From assembly GCA_010279815.1 (NCBI GenBank), contig QEOQ01000206.1, forward strand, positions 672,147 to 736,146: a DNA stretch of 64,000 bases, given 5' to 3'. The notes under the pieces were generated by a model. It was not told the origin of the DNA. It saw nothing but the letters and a program-made list of their open reading frames with translations, and ran no database searches. A program made the position numbers and the translations under genes. Numbering within the stretch: the stretch's first letter is position 1; each line of letters opens with the position of its first letter. Positions 31,288 to 42,636 of the stretch are shown here, piece after piece. The DNA comes from Brachionus plicatilis (taxonomy: Eukaryota > Rotifera > Eurotatoria > Ploima > Brachionidae).

Positions 31288-34200
31288 ATGTCCAAATCGA
31301 TTCAATTGGCCGTTTTGGGAAGAAAGGCTGTCAAAAATGTACTAAACTCATCTTTTAAAGCCAACATTAACTCAACACTGCCAATAAATAGCGTTCTGTC
31401 TCAACAAAAGAGGTTATTTTTATCTCCTAAAAATATTTTTTTTTAAATTTTATTTAAAAAAGATTGAAATCATTTTATGGTGAACCGGCTGAATTCAAAA
31501 CTAACGATGAACAAATCATCTTGGCAAATGATGAAACTGCTACTAAATGGAAACAAATGCCCGCCAACTGTATTTTTTTTTTCAAATTTAGATAAATAAA
31601 TAAATTATTCTGATTGAAGTTTTTGGAAATGAAAAGATCAATCCATCCGTTGGTCAGAACGTTATTCTAAACTTTGGTCCGCAGCATCCTGCAGCTCACG
31701 GTGTCTTGCGTTTAGTATTAGAGTTGGACGGAGAGGTTTTTTTTTTTTTTATTTTATAAAAAAATTCATCTCCTTTTTTAGCTGGTCAGAAGATCAGATC
31801 CTCATATTGGTCTCTTACATCGTGGTACTGAAAAACTCATCGAATATAAAACTTACACCCAGGTAAGCTTTTGAAAATAATTTCTGCTCATCTCAAATAT
31901 GACTTTATTTCATTTCCAAAACATCACTACCCGAAATATTTAAGTGTTAAGGTTTAATTTTTGACAAAATATTATATGGTCAGTAAAATAATGTCTATTT
32001 TATATTATTGAATTTTCTTAGCAAAAGTATTTTAATCTGCAGTAAAATTTATTTAGTAAAATAATACAAAATAATAGTAATAATTTCAAAAAAATAATTA
32101 AATATTAGTCAATATAGTATTATTAAATCAATAAATCTAATTCAGTAAATTAATTAAAAAGAAATAGCAAAAATATTTATTTATTCAGTAAATTTATTGA
32201 ATTTTAGTTAACTGACAGTAAAATTACTGTTTGATGAGTGCTCTTTAGCATTTTTCGGGAGTCCAGGCCCACGCGCTTCGGACTCCGTTTCAAAAGTGCC
32301 TTGAGGGTCGTATATTGTAGGGTCGAAAATGCGTGGTATTTTTCCAACACCACGCATTTTCTTATAAACAGGTGCCTCGATTTCTTCAGTTTCAACGTCA
32401 GCATCATCGCTACGTTAATAACTTATGCGCTCCTCAGATGATGTCGTATTGTTATTATTATTAGCTAAAAAATAATTTTGCTGACAAATAAACAATTTTG
32501 CTGAAAATAATTTTCCGAATAAAATACACTGATGGGATAATCATTTTCACAGAATAAAACATTATATTTACTGATTAGTTATATTATTTTTACTGAATCG
32601 ATAATCATATGCCTTAATTTTTTTTATAAATCTATAAATAAATCTTAATGTGATTTCAGAACGGGACTGTATTTTAATTTAATGAAAATTCTTAATGAGT
32701 GATTAAATTTTTCAATTTTAACATTCATTTGCACTCAAAAATTTTTGAGTTCCAACATAAATAAAAATTAAAAAAATACTTTTAAAAATTCTAAAGAAAT
32801 CCAAATCTTTGGAAAAAAAATTTTCTCAACTATTATTATATTCATAATTTAAGAAATTTTGTCAGCTTAATCGGAGCCCTCAAAAATTTGAGACAAATGT
32901 AGACACAAAAAGAAGTAAAGTTAAAGACTTAGTGCTTTCTTTCGGTGAATGAGAATAAAAAAACAAAAATTTAGGGTAGAAAATGTTTACGTTTTAATGT
33001 AATATTTGGTCACATTATTTATAAAATTAATTTTGCGATCAAATTTGATTGAATTTGTATTAAATAAAAAAATTTTGTATTTAATTTTAAGTATTTTATA
33101 AAAATGTCATAATTGTATAACTCAATTTACTTTCATTATATTTTTCTGTTACTTAAAATTAAGCAAAATTCATTATTTTCATGTATTCATGAGTGATTTC
33201 AAGATTCATTTCAGATGTTTCAGAAAAAAACCGAGTTCAATTTTTTCAATTTTATTCACTTAAAGAATTCAATTTATGAGATCAAATGAAGTATTTGTTA
33301 CAAATAAGAATAAAAGTATATTTTATTTAAATCTGATCAAATATTTGATCTTAAATATAAAGAATTAAAATATGGACATAAATTTTGTGACTAAATTTTC
33401 AATTTTTATAAAAGACTGCAATAAAATTAAAAAATTATTTTTAATGTAAATATTTTCAATATGTGAGAAAAAATTTTATTAGAAAGATTTCAAAAAATAT
33501 TTTTTTTAAAGGCTTTGCCATACTTTGATCGTTTGGACTACGTCAGTATGATGACAAACGAACAAGTTTATTCTTTAGCCGTTGAAAATTTGCTAAGAAT
33601 AGAAGTTCCAGAAAGAGCCAAATTTATTAGAAGTATTTATGCTGATAATTTTTTAATAATATTTAATAATTAAAATTTTAAAGCTATGTTCGCTGAAATT
33701 ACCAGACTATTGAATCATTTGATGGCTGTCGGCACACATACTCTAGACATTGGTGCATTGACACCATATTTCTACCTTTTCGAGGAAAGAGAAAAAATGA
33801 TGGAATTTTACGAAAGAGTATCAGGAGCTCGTTTACACGCCGCTTATGTTCGTCCAGGTGGCGTTGCCTTCGACTTACCAATCGGTCTAATGGACGACAT
33901 TTTTCATTTTATTAATCACTTTGGTCAGCGTTTAGACGAAGTTGAAGACTTGTTATCTGCCAATAGAATATGGCGTTCTCGCACAATTGGCATCGGAACA
34001 GTAAGTGCTGAAGATGCACTGAATCTTGGCTTCAGTGGTGTCATGTTGCGAGGATCTGGTATTAAATGGGACTTGAGGAAATCTCAACCTTATGATGCTT
34101 ACGATAAAGTAGAGTTTGATGTTCCTGTTGGTACCAATGGTGATACCTATGATCGTTATTTGGTTAGAATGGAAGAAATGAGACAAAGTTTGAGAATTAT

Positions 34201-34675
34201 TGAGCAATGTTTGAACAAAATGCCTGCTGGGGATGTTAGAACAGATGATCACAAAGTAGTTCCACCAAAAAGAGCTGAAATGAAGGTATTTTACTTTGAG
34301 TATATTTTTCTTTTTTAAAGTTAAACAAAAACTAAAGGAATCAATGGAAGCTTTGATTCATCACTTCAAGCTTTTTACTGAGGGATACCAAGTTCCTCCC
34401 GGAGCAACTTACACTGCTATTGAAGCACCAAAGGGAGAAATGGGAGTTTATTTGGTATCGGATGGTACCAGTCGACCATACAGGTGTTACATCAGAGCTC
34501 CCGGATTTCCTCATTTGGTAATATATGATAAATATGATTTAAAAATCACTAAATATTTTAATATGATCTGATTTATAAGGCTGCTATGGATAAAGTTGCT
34601 AAAAATCACATGATTGCTGACGTTGTAGCTATCATTGGTACCATGGATATTGTGTTTGGTGAAATTGATAGATAA
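31288..34675 (+). CDS. NDUFS2: NADH dehydrogenase (ubiquinone) iron-sulfur protein 2, complex I 49 kDa subunit
   Basis: Eight exons: 31288-31412, 31463-31569, 31620-31735, 31782-31862, 33512-33632, 33684-34285, 34338-34517, 34580-34675. They give 475 residues (human 463). This core subunit of the mitochondrial complex I Q module helps form the ubiquinone pocket next to cluster N2. The N-terminus is a basic Ser-rich mitochondrial presequence ([20 protein letters not shown]). Then come [96 protein letters not shown] and [20 protein letters not shown]. The end has [20 protein letters not shown] and [14 protein letters not shown]. The Q-site His is in GPQHPAAHG. Six introns are 46-52 nt or similar; intron 4 is about 1.65 kb and carries an antisense coding-like island. 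Confidence 0.97.
32208..32414 (-). pseudogene. Antisense coding-like island in NDUFS2 intron 4, unassigned
   Basis: A 207-base open frame on the minus strand lies in a patch far richer in G+C than the surrounding intron. It reads [18 protein letters not shown], then [20 protein letters not shown], then [20 protein letters not shown] and stop. The amino-acid composition looks like real protein. I do not recognise the family. A TAA precedes it in frame and no clear partner exon was found. It may be a fragment of a transposon-encoded protein or an exon of a nested gene. The base composition and open frame are observed; the rest is inference. Confidence 0.4.
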
Positions 34676-35719
34676 AAGAATCAATTTAAAAATTTTTAAT
34701 ATTAAACTTAAGAATTTTAGATTCAAAAAAAATAATAAAAAATTTCTATTTGATGATCGATTTTATCGACTCATTGTTTAAATAAAATAAATTATTACAT
34801 CATAAAAAAGGAAATATTATACAAAAAAATTTTTCCTACAAAATAGTAATTATTTGAACTAAACATTAAGACTATTAGTGTCCCATTTTTATTTTTTTTG
34901 TTGCATCATTCTTCACCTTATTCTCACTCAAGATTCACCTAAAAAATTCCACTTTTTCTAAAAATGCTGTTCTTCTGTTTTTTTGGTAAACATTTTTACA
35001 TTTTCATATTTTCAGATTTTTGGTGCAATATTTCTTAAAGTTTTTGTTTTTAATTTTAGTAACTAAATAATTTGGAAGAATTTTATTTTATTTTCTGAAA
35101 GGATAATTTCCCCTATCCAATCAATTTTTGACCCCAGTTTTAGCAGCATTATTTCTAAATTATTATACAACTTTCTAAGACATAGTTTTGTGCTGTTTTT
35201 GAATTTTAAAAAATATTTTAGAACTAATTTTGATAAATGTTCTTAAAAATTAAATTTAATTCCAATATATTACATCATATGAATATGTTCTTCTCTGAAA
35301 CGAATTATTTGAGTTTTTTTGGCAATAGCAGTAAGTTCCTTTTCACAGAAAATTAAATTAAATGATATGTTAGAAATTGCAGTTTTAACTGATTATTTAC
35401 CATCAGCTATGTATATAAGTTGTTGATCTTTTATTATAAACAAAGCTATTTCGGTACTTGATCAAGTAAAAAATCTCTTGTTTGATTTCCAAGATAATCT
35501 GGCACCAAGACCTTCTGAAGTGAATATATACACTGATTTATATAACGGTGAATTTCTTTTCTACTTTTTAATTGCAAGAATGCAGCTATGCTTTCTTGAT
35601 CTGAGTCAGTTTAAGCCAATAAAGGTATACTAATAGCGCCTTAATTATTATTAATTTTGATATTTTTCAACATAGATGCAATTACTTTAAATTTTTCGAT
35701 ATTTTTTTTAAATATAATT
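34676..35719. other. Intergenic stretch, about 1 kb
   Basis: AT-rich sequence between NDUFS2 and the LINE relic. Weak coding-like fragments (35440-35640) are broken in every frame. No feature is supported. Confidence 0.5.
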
Positions 35720-37015
35720 TAAGAGAGTTAACTCCCCAGGCTTATCCGAGCGGTAAAAAAAACCCTCTTTTCAGCCTGCTTGCTCAATATTATTGCTTAA
35801 GAAAATTTAAATGTATAAAAGGATACAATGATTTATTTATTTGTTTTCTGTACCGAGCTAGATCTCCTTCCGAATAAGTTAAAAAAATAATAAAAAAAAA
35901 AAAATAAAATAAAAGTAAAAAAAAAATAAAATAAAAGTAAAATAAAAATAAAATTAAAGTTAATAAAATTAAATAAAAAAAAAGAATCAAAATAAAGTAA
36001 ATAAGCTAAAAAAATGAAAGTTGAAAAGACATAAATTGGAAAAGATTGTTACATGTGGCACATGTTTAAAGTTCAAGTTTTAGGAAAAAAAGAAGAAATA
36101 GTAAGGTAACAATTACACAATGGAGTTGGGTATTCAATATATCTTGATTCGAAACCTTCTTTGTATTCCTTCACCAGTCTTACAACCAATGGAATAGAAT
36201 GACTCAGTCCTGTCCCAACATATCTCTCACTCAATTCAAAAAGCCGATTCGAGACTGTTAGTAATTTTAGTTTATTAAAAGCCTCATAATGCACGATGTT
36301 GGAGGGAGTATCATATTTTAACTTAAGAATAGATCTGACTGCTGTATTCTGAATTGCTTGCAGTTTTTTGATATTATTTTCTGAAAATGAATTTAAGCAA
36401 GGAAAAGAATAATCTAAAATTGATCCGACTAAGGATTTATAAAGATTTCCTAGTGTGTTTTGATTAAGACCCCATTTTTTGTTTGACAATATCTTAATAA
36501 TATTTAGCCTATTATTGCAGCGTTCTTTAATTTCGTCTACCAGTATATTAAAATTTAACTTAGAATCAAATTTAATACCAAGAAATTTGATTTCTTTTTG
36601 GCTCACTATTCTGTTTCCATAAATTTTTAAGTTTAGATCATCACTCTCTTTTTTGTACCTGGAAAAGACTACTGAACACGACTTTTCAACTGATATCTTC
36701 ATTTTCCATTTAATAAGCCATTGTTCTAGTTCGTTGAGGTATTTATTAATCTTATTTTCTAGGTTCCCCTTTTTGTTATAAATGAAAAATGTTACTAGAT
36801 CATCTGCGAAAAGCAGAGAGTATTCATTATTTGTTTGGTTTCTTTTGGGGATGTCATTAATATATATACTAAATAAAAGAGGACTAATTACTGAGCCTTG
36901 AGGAACACCTGCAGTTATTTGATATTCTTCGCTCAGATGGTCATTCACATTTACCTTAAATGTCCAAGAGTCTAAAAAGGATCTAATCCAGTTAGTCAAG
37001 TAATGAGGTGAATAA
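35720..37015 (-). mobile_element. 5'-truncated LINE (jockey/CR1-type), minus strand
   Basis: The element runs on the minus strand from about 37015 to its 3' end. It contains the reverse-transcriptase ORF at 36073-36999, a 3' region and an A-rich, (TAAA)-like tract at 35890-35990. Further down, 35720-35790 holds a second LINE 3'-end copy (ctgaaaagaggg... ccgctcggataagcctgggg) of the family also seen at 43790-43870 and 58030-58110. The 5' part (endonuclease) is missing, as in target-primed, truncated insertions. The boundary of the two pieces is approximate. Confidence 0.75.
36073..36999 (-). CDS. Reverse transcriptase, C-terminal part of LINE ORF2
   Basis: An open frame of 308 codons on the minus strand that continues upstream without a start (PHYLTNWIRSFLDSW), so it is the truncated tail of a larger ORF2. 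Palm motifs are intact: ITAGVPQGSVISPLLFSIYI (motif 4/B) and YSLLFADDLVTFF (motif 5/C with the catalytic Asp pair). Next come the thumb-region KMKISVEKSC, the KEIKFLGIKFDSKLNF motif, and a C-terminal helical region with LDYSFPCLNSFS and IQNTAVRSILKL. This order is typical of jockey/CR1-clade non-LTR elements. There are no stops or frameshifts in 927 bases, so the insertion is fairly recent, but without the endonuclease and RT N-terminus it cannot be autonomous. Confidence 0.92.
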   Translation of the reverse strand: MTNWIRSFLDSWTFKVNVNDHLSEEYQITAGVPQGSVISPLLFSIYINDIPKRNQTNNEYSLLFADDLVTFFIYNKKGNLENKINKYLNELEQWLIKWKMKISVEKSCSVVFSRYKKESDDLNLKIYGNRIVSQKEIKFLGIKFDSKLNFNILVDEIKERCNNRLNIIKILSNKKWGLNQNTLGNLYKSLVGSILDYSFPCLNSFSENNIKKLQAIQNTAVRSILKLKYDTPSNIVHYEAFNKLKLLTVSNRLFELSERYVGTGLSHSIPLVVRLVKEYKEGFESRYIEYPTPLCNCYLTISSFFPKT

Positions 37016-37024
37016 AAAAAAAGC

Positions 37025-37870
37025 TTAAAAATAAGTGCTTATCTAGTTAATTCTTTAATTAAAAAGTTTGGGATGTTTTGTTTGATGCAATATTTTGTAA
37101 GAAGTTCATTCATTCATTCTTCAACTGTTTTAATGTTTAAACTTCGACGCATATGTACAATCGATGTCTTGAATGGAAAAGATTTTAATTGACTAAGTAT
37201 TTTGTTTTGAAGTTTTTGTAGGCTTGTTTTAAAGCTGGGCGATGCTGCTGGATATATAATAAAACTGTAGTTGAAGATTGATCTGATCATTTATTTTAAT
37301 ATAATGAGTCTTACCTAAGTTTGTGCTATTTTTAAATTTTAGTCGTTTGATTTTGTTGATGGTGTTGAACTTGATGGCTATTCTTTTTTATACCTAAAAG
37401 TATTGGGCATGGGTCGATTGGTATTTCTGTTCATTGATTGTAATTTCTAGTCTATAATTTTTTCTGAAATTTTTTCTAAAATCGGCTGTAGTAAACGTTG
37501 TCTGAGTAGTTTTACTTTTAATGATTGTTAGCTCTTTGTTGTCACAGAAGCTAGAGATGTTGTTTATTGCGATTTGCAGGTTCTCTTGTATGACCTTTTT
37601 ATTTGAGCCCGAGGTCCAAATTACTAGATCGTCCGCTTAGATTGCGTGATGTACACGATCAAGGATTTCTTTGGATATATCGCTGAAATAAATAATAAAC
37701 AGAGAAGGTGAGAGGCTGCTTACTTGAGGTACCCCGCTTGAGGTACTTGAGGACTTAAGAGTTTGATTGATCAAAGGAGTTTAGGCTGTTGAGTTTTTCG
37801 GATAGATGATGGTTATTGCATTTGTTGTCCTTACGCTTTTAGATACGCTCAATGAAGTAACTTAACTTTT
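37025..37870 (-). pseudogene. Second, decayed LINE reverse-transcriptase fragment
   Basis: Minus strand, interrupted by stops. Readable pieces include SGVPQVSSLSPSLFIIYFSD, then ISKEILDRVHHAI, a stop, then ADDLVIWTSGSNKKVIQENL. Near the lower end is MNELLTKYCIKQNIPNFLI. These are the RT motif B, the catalytic A/F-DD box and a downstream tail. The family is similar to but distinct from the intact RT next to it. Position suggests the younger element inserted beside or into this older one, both in the same orientation. Confidence 0.8.
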
Positions 37871-38282
37871 TAAGTCTTTTGATAATTTAAATTTGAATTT
37901 TAAAAGTTTTTTTTTTTGAATATTTTTTTATTTTTTTTTATATTAAATATTTTGATAAATTGTATTTTAATGAATTTATATTTTAATTGAAATAAATGAA
38001 GAGTTAATCAGTCTATTCAATAGATAAGGGCACTATCCTGTTGATTAACTTTGAAACTTTAAGAAAGTTCGTCATCAACCAGCTCAAGATCGCAAAACAT
38101 ATAAAAAATGGATGATTTGATACATTTTGCTCGAAAGGATTCAAAAAGCCTTTAAATATTTTCAGTATCAAAATTTCATCATTAAACGAAGCTGCAATTG
38201 CTTAAGGGCTGCTATTTAATCGAGTAGTAAAAAAAAATTTATTTAGTAGCAAAAAATAACAATAGAAAAAAAAATTATGAAG
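37871..38282. other. Spacer between LINE relic and DNA transposon
   Basis: About 410 bp. Short fragments near 38000-38130 are less AT-rich but are broken in all frames. Nothing is assigned. Confidence 0.5.
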
Positions 38283-38981
38283 TTGTTTAATGGACGGGGG
38301 GTTTTGACGCATAAATACAAATAATAAAGCATAAAAAATTAAACCATAGCATAATGAATAAAAAGTTAAAATTTTTTTTTGTTTTTTTTTCTCGCATATT
38401 TTTTTTTATTAAAGCATAAAAAAATTTTGAAAGCATAAGAATATTTAATTTCAAGCATAAATAATCAAAAATTTATTAAGAATAAGATAAAAAAAATATA
38501 AAAAAGATATGAGTGGTATAAACAGAGACTTAATTGGACAGTTAAAGATTGTTAAATAGTCATTTTCAATGACGAGTTCAATTTTTAGATCTTTAATCGT
38601 TAATCAAGAGTAAAAGTAAAAAAGTTTATAAATGGGAAGTTTCATCCGAAGTTCTGTTTACCAAGGTTACAGAACGGTGGAGGTTCAGTCGGTATCTGGT
38701 GATGTATAATTTTTTATTTTGGTTTTATTTTTATTGATTGAAGACAAAAAAATAAAAAATAAAAGAGTAAAATAAAATACGAATGGTTAAGAATCAAAAT
38801 AATACCTATTTTTGTTTTATGCTATAATATTTTTTTATTCTTAACTTGCTTTATTTTATGCGAGACTAATTTTTATATGCTTTAATGATACAATCTTTAT
38901 ATCACAAATCTTTATATTAAATTTTATTTTATACTATAATTTTTTTTTTTTATGCGTCAAATACATTTTTCCTTGTTTAAT
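38283..38981. mobile_element. Non-autonomous DNA transposon (MULE-like MITE) with perfect 9-bp TSD
   Basis: The direct repeat TTGTTTAAT occurs at 38283-38291 and 38973-38981. It immediately brackets an element (38292-38972, 681 bp) whose two 24-bp ends are inverted copies. Both begin GGA and end in ttgacgcataaa. A subterminal inverted pair ctcgcata/tatgcgag (near 38391 and 38858) and many gcataa motifs near both ends look like transposase binding sites. No transposase ORF is inside. A 9-bp target duplication is typical of Mutator-like elements (8-11 bp); hAT elements make 8. The family call is therefore an inference from duplication length. Confidence 0.85.
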
Positions 38982-39177
38982 TAATGTGTTAATAGCAAGT
39001 ATATTTAATTAATAGCTAAAATAATAAGTTGAAAATTTAAATTATTTGACAATAAAATAAGCTGAAAATTTATTAATTCATGATAAGTCAATTAATTCTG
39101 AGTATCATATAAATACAATTACGAGTTATCTGATTAGTATTATTGTAAAAACTTTAAAATAAGAATAAAACTTTAGA

Positions 39178-39420
39178 ATGAGTGATTCAGAGACCTCATC
39201 AACATCGATTTTAAAGCTGCTAAATTATGCTGAATTAGATACAGACAACGACATTGACACTGAATAAAGACCAGAAATAGAGATTATACAATTTATGGAG
39301 TCTTTTGATACTTAAAAACAAGAACTCCAAACTGTTAATAATAATTTTGAAAGATACTCATGGGGCGCCAAAGAAAAACAAAAGTATCAATAAGGAAACA
39401 AAGAATTTTTCGAATTTTAA
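39178..39420 (+). pseudogene. Decayed ORF fragment, unassigned
   Basis: An ATG opens 29 codons (MSDSETSSTSILKLLNYAEL, then DTDNDIDTE) before TAA. The same frame then continues with a protein-like composition broken by more TAA codons: RPEIEIIQFMESFDT, KQELQTVNNNFERYSWGAKE, GNKEFFEF. The single frame with several stops indicates a degraded coding sequence, perhaps from a transposon since it lies next to one. I do not recognise the family. Confidence 0.4.
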
Positions 39421-41041
39421 ATAAAGTTAAATTAGTAATTTAAATATCTTTTTAAAATTAAAACATGAAAAAATCATAAGAAATAATATTAAAATTAAGT
39501 CGTATTTTTAAAAATAATTTATATTTTTTGATTTTTTATACATTTTTTTTAAAGCAAATTGTGAATAAAAAAAAAACAAAAATTTGATCATTTATTTTTT
39601 AATCGGTCTATTTTTTATCAAGGATTTAAAAAATCACAATAGAAAGAATCAATTTCTAATAGTTCGACTTGAAATTGGGGGCTACTTTTCATCTGAGACA
39701 TTGTCTTTTTGCACAACAATCTAAAAATATGAAAATGTAAAATTATTTTCATTTGCCGTTTTTTTTTTTAATTTAAAATTTTTTTTTTGTATAATCAATT
39801 TTTTCTTTACAATATTTAGAAAAGACTATTATACTTTTTCAGGCTCTTTTTTTAATTTTGTATTAACAAACCACATTAAGAGAACTTGTTTATCTTATTT
39901 TCTATTTTGCTTTTCATTTGACATGCTATTATTATAGACCATTTGAATATTTTAAATTCTGAGATTTCAAAATTTATTATTTTGTAAACTTTTAAGAGCC
40001 TTGAAAAAAAAATGTTTGGTTTATATCATGATAATATTGGGAAATATTTGGATTACTTTTATTTTTAAATCGTAATCCTAAAATTAAGATAATTTTTTAA
40101 ATTTCTCTAATAAGCAATTAATTTTTTAGCTTTACCTCGGAGATTATAATCATTTTACTAACAAATGCTACTAAGATTATACATAAAAAGATCAATTAAC
40201 ACTAAATCAACTGGAAATCCAATATTTTTAACTTATTCATGCTTTTTCTTAATAAATGATAACTAAATTAAGACTTAAATTTTTTAACAAAAATATATAA
40301 AAATAAATCAAATCAAAATGAAATGGTAAGGTAGCAATTACATCATTACATACATTTTTAAATTTTATAATTTTTAATTTTTAGATCTATTAAAAAGTGT
40401 TATAGATAAAATTTTTTGATTAGTTTTTAATTAGTTTTCATCTTTTAAAAAAAAGTTGTCGACAAGTTAAAAATTTTTGATTCTATTTAATTTAATGGCT
40501 AAAAAGAAGGACGTTGATTTATTCTGAGTAGCCGGAGAGTTTTTCTCTCAAATTGATTAAATAAATTGATTTTTAATTTGGTGAAAATTAATTTTTTTTA
40601 TATTTAATCTTAATAATTGGGGTATTTTATTCAAATTTTGTGGTCTCGATTTAAATAGTCCTAAATTTCACTTGAGCACTTAATTTTTCAACTTTTTAAT
40701 AGAAAGTGAAAAATAAAGGGACACAATTGCATAAAAAATAAAATGACCCTAAATATTTAATAACTCTGCAAAATTTTGTCTCAACTCTTAAGCTAATGAT
40801 CAATAAAATCTGCAAAAAATTTTTTCCAGACAATTTTTTTATTTAAAATTAATGAAAAATTTTTAGATTAAATTTCAAAAATAAACCATTATTCTATTTG
40901 AGCTAATCAAAAACTCAAAGAGCTTTCAATTAACAAACATTCTAATTAAATAATAAAACTTAATGGAAAATCTTTGAACCGGTTTAATTAACAAAACAAA
41001 ATTATTAATCCTGAAAAAAAAAAAAATTGCATCAGTCAAAA
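39421..41041. other. Intergenic stretch, about 1.6 kb
   Basis: AT-rich downstream flank of the phosphatidylserine synthase gene (-). No gene or clear repeat. Confidence 0.55.
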
Positions 41042-42636
41042 TTAATTTTTTTTCTTTGAGACTTCTACGGATTCCTGTGGCCACAGATACGGACGAATCA
41101 AAAAGTGACCAATCGTGCCCAAAACTAATGCACTCAGAAATATGTACCAGCACATGGCAATTTCGGGAGGAAACGGCTTGGTTAATGTATCCCAGTCGAA
41201 TTTTAGGCAAATCAAAAACTCAGTCATTATAATGGCTATGCAAACCCATGTTTGCGTTCCCATCTTTTTGCACAATCTAAGCAAAAATAAATTTTAGAAA
41301 ATTGCATATTTTTTTTTAAAGCTTACGTATTGTCAAGATACTCAAAGCTTTCTCTCATGGCCACAGCGCCAACCAGCCACATAAAAATGAGGCGACCGAG
41401 ACACAAAAAATGGGGAGGGGGTATCCAAAGAATAAATTTCAGGTAGAAAGTTGCCAGTTCGGCAGCGAAAAATAAAACTATCAACACAATCATGAAAATC
41501 CATCTTTTCAAACTTGAAAATGGTCTCCATTCGTAAGAAACCCAACTGTACGGACTGAATTGAGTAACGATACGTTTTATTTTTCCTTTAAATGTCGGAA
41601 TATTCCATAGTCCTCTCCAATTGTACGGCTTCATTTCAAAATATTCACATGTTTTCATGCCGAGGTAGATTCCTAAGCCATTGCATACTAAAAAGTCCAG
41701 GATCCACTTAAGATTTAATTTAGAACCAACATTCTAAAAATTTTCCAAGCTCACTTACGTGATCCCACCAGCATTCACTAAAATTAGGAAGTTGATGTTG
41801 TAAAGAATATTCCAACAGTTCAAAACCAATGCTCATTACATTGCACAGCCAATAGTCTCTCAAAATCAAAGTCTTGAAAATTTTAATTTTTTTTTATTAT
41901 TAAAATTTAGAAATTAAAAATTCTTACTTTCAACCACCAGCCGAAAAAATGTGTCGGCACAAATCCGTCCATTTTATCCTGTTGAAAATTTTTATTATAT
42001 TTTTTATTTTCATTTGATTAATGAAAATTTACCCAAAAGTTGTGAAAGGGATTTTCTATATTTTCCGGATCATATATATTACAACTTCCTCCGTAGTCTT
42101 TTTCCGGAAGAGGCTTTCCTAAACTAGAATCCAAATGTGTCAGCAGTTGTCTTGCATCATCAACAGACTAAAATACAATCGTTTTATACATGATTAGAAA
42201 AAAACAAATAAAACAAAAATCACCTGAAATAAAATATATATCAAAGCTATCTCATATAAAACACTTAAACAAAGAATAAGTCGCCAGAAAGCTAATTAAA
42301 AAATAATTTATTTATTTAAGGTAAGAAAGATTTAATCTTACCCGGATGAGGTCTAATAAAAGGTCCATCAGGAGTCTGCGTAACGCCAAAGAGAACAAAA
42401 AAACTGGCACAGGCGATCAAACCACGCTTGATGTTGTAGCTTTGGTCCTGAATCTGTTGTTCGACCAAACACTCGTATACCAGAACTACAATCATAATCA
42501 TAAGCACAGTGAAAGTGTGAGCTCGCCAGAAAAACGATTGGGTTCCGTCATCGGACACAGATTGATTTTTGGATTTAATTTTGGAACTTTCCCATTCTTT
42601 GAGATTTTTAGCTTGGGACGCTTCGGTACCCGACAT
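41042..42636 (-). CDS. PTDSS2: Phosphatidylserine synthase (PTDSS2-like)
   Basis: Seven exons on the minus strand: 42342-42636, 42224-42291, 42033-42167, 41928-41978, 41759-41872, 41327-41733, 41042-41276. They give 434 residues. The enzyme makes phosphatidylserine by exchanging serine for the head group of PE (PSS2) or PC (PSS1) in the ER. Conserved stretches: [123 protein letters not shown] and [20 protein letters not shown]. About nine or ten hydrophobic helices are visible. [11 protein letters not shown] and the DYGG / YDP segment are closer to vertebrate PTDSS2 than PTDSS1, but substrate preference is not settled. The C-tail is shorter than in vertebrates and ends in a Lys-rich motif (SKKKN) that could be an ER-retention signal. 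Introns are 25-56 nt and all phases agree. Confidence 0.96.

Noticed and set aside
32204..32441. Longer frames on both strands over the NDUFS2 intron island
   Set aside because: Their residues look random compared with the minus-strand frame at 32208-32414, which I kept as the better candidate.
33699..34252. Antisense frames over NDUFS2 exon 6
   Set aside because: Shadows of the strongly conserved sense exon.
35790..35990. 66-codon minus-strand frame of Phe/Leu/Ile
   Set aside because: It is a translation of the A-rich (TAAA)-like tract of the LINE, so simple sequence.
39178..39420. Genetic-code reassignment of TAA
   Set aside because: At least nine well-supported genes in the window end at TAA at the expected family length, so the in-frame TAA codons here reflect decay.
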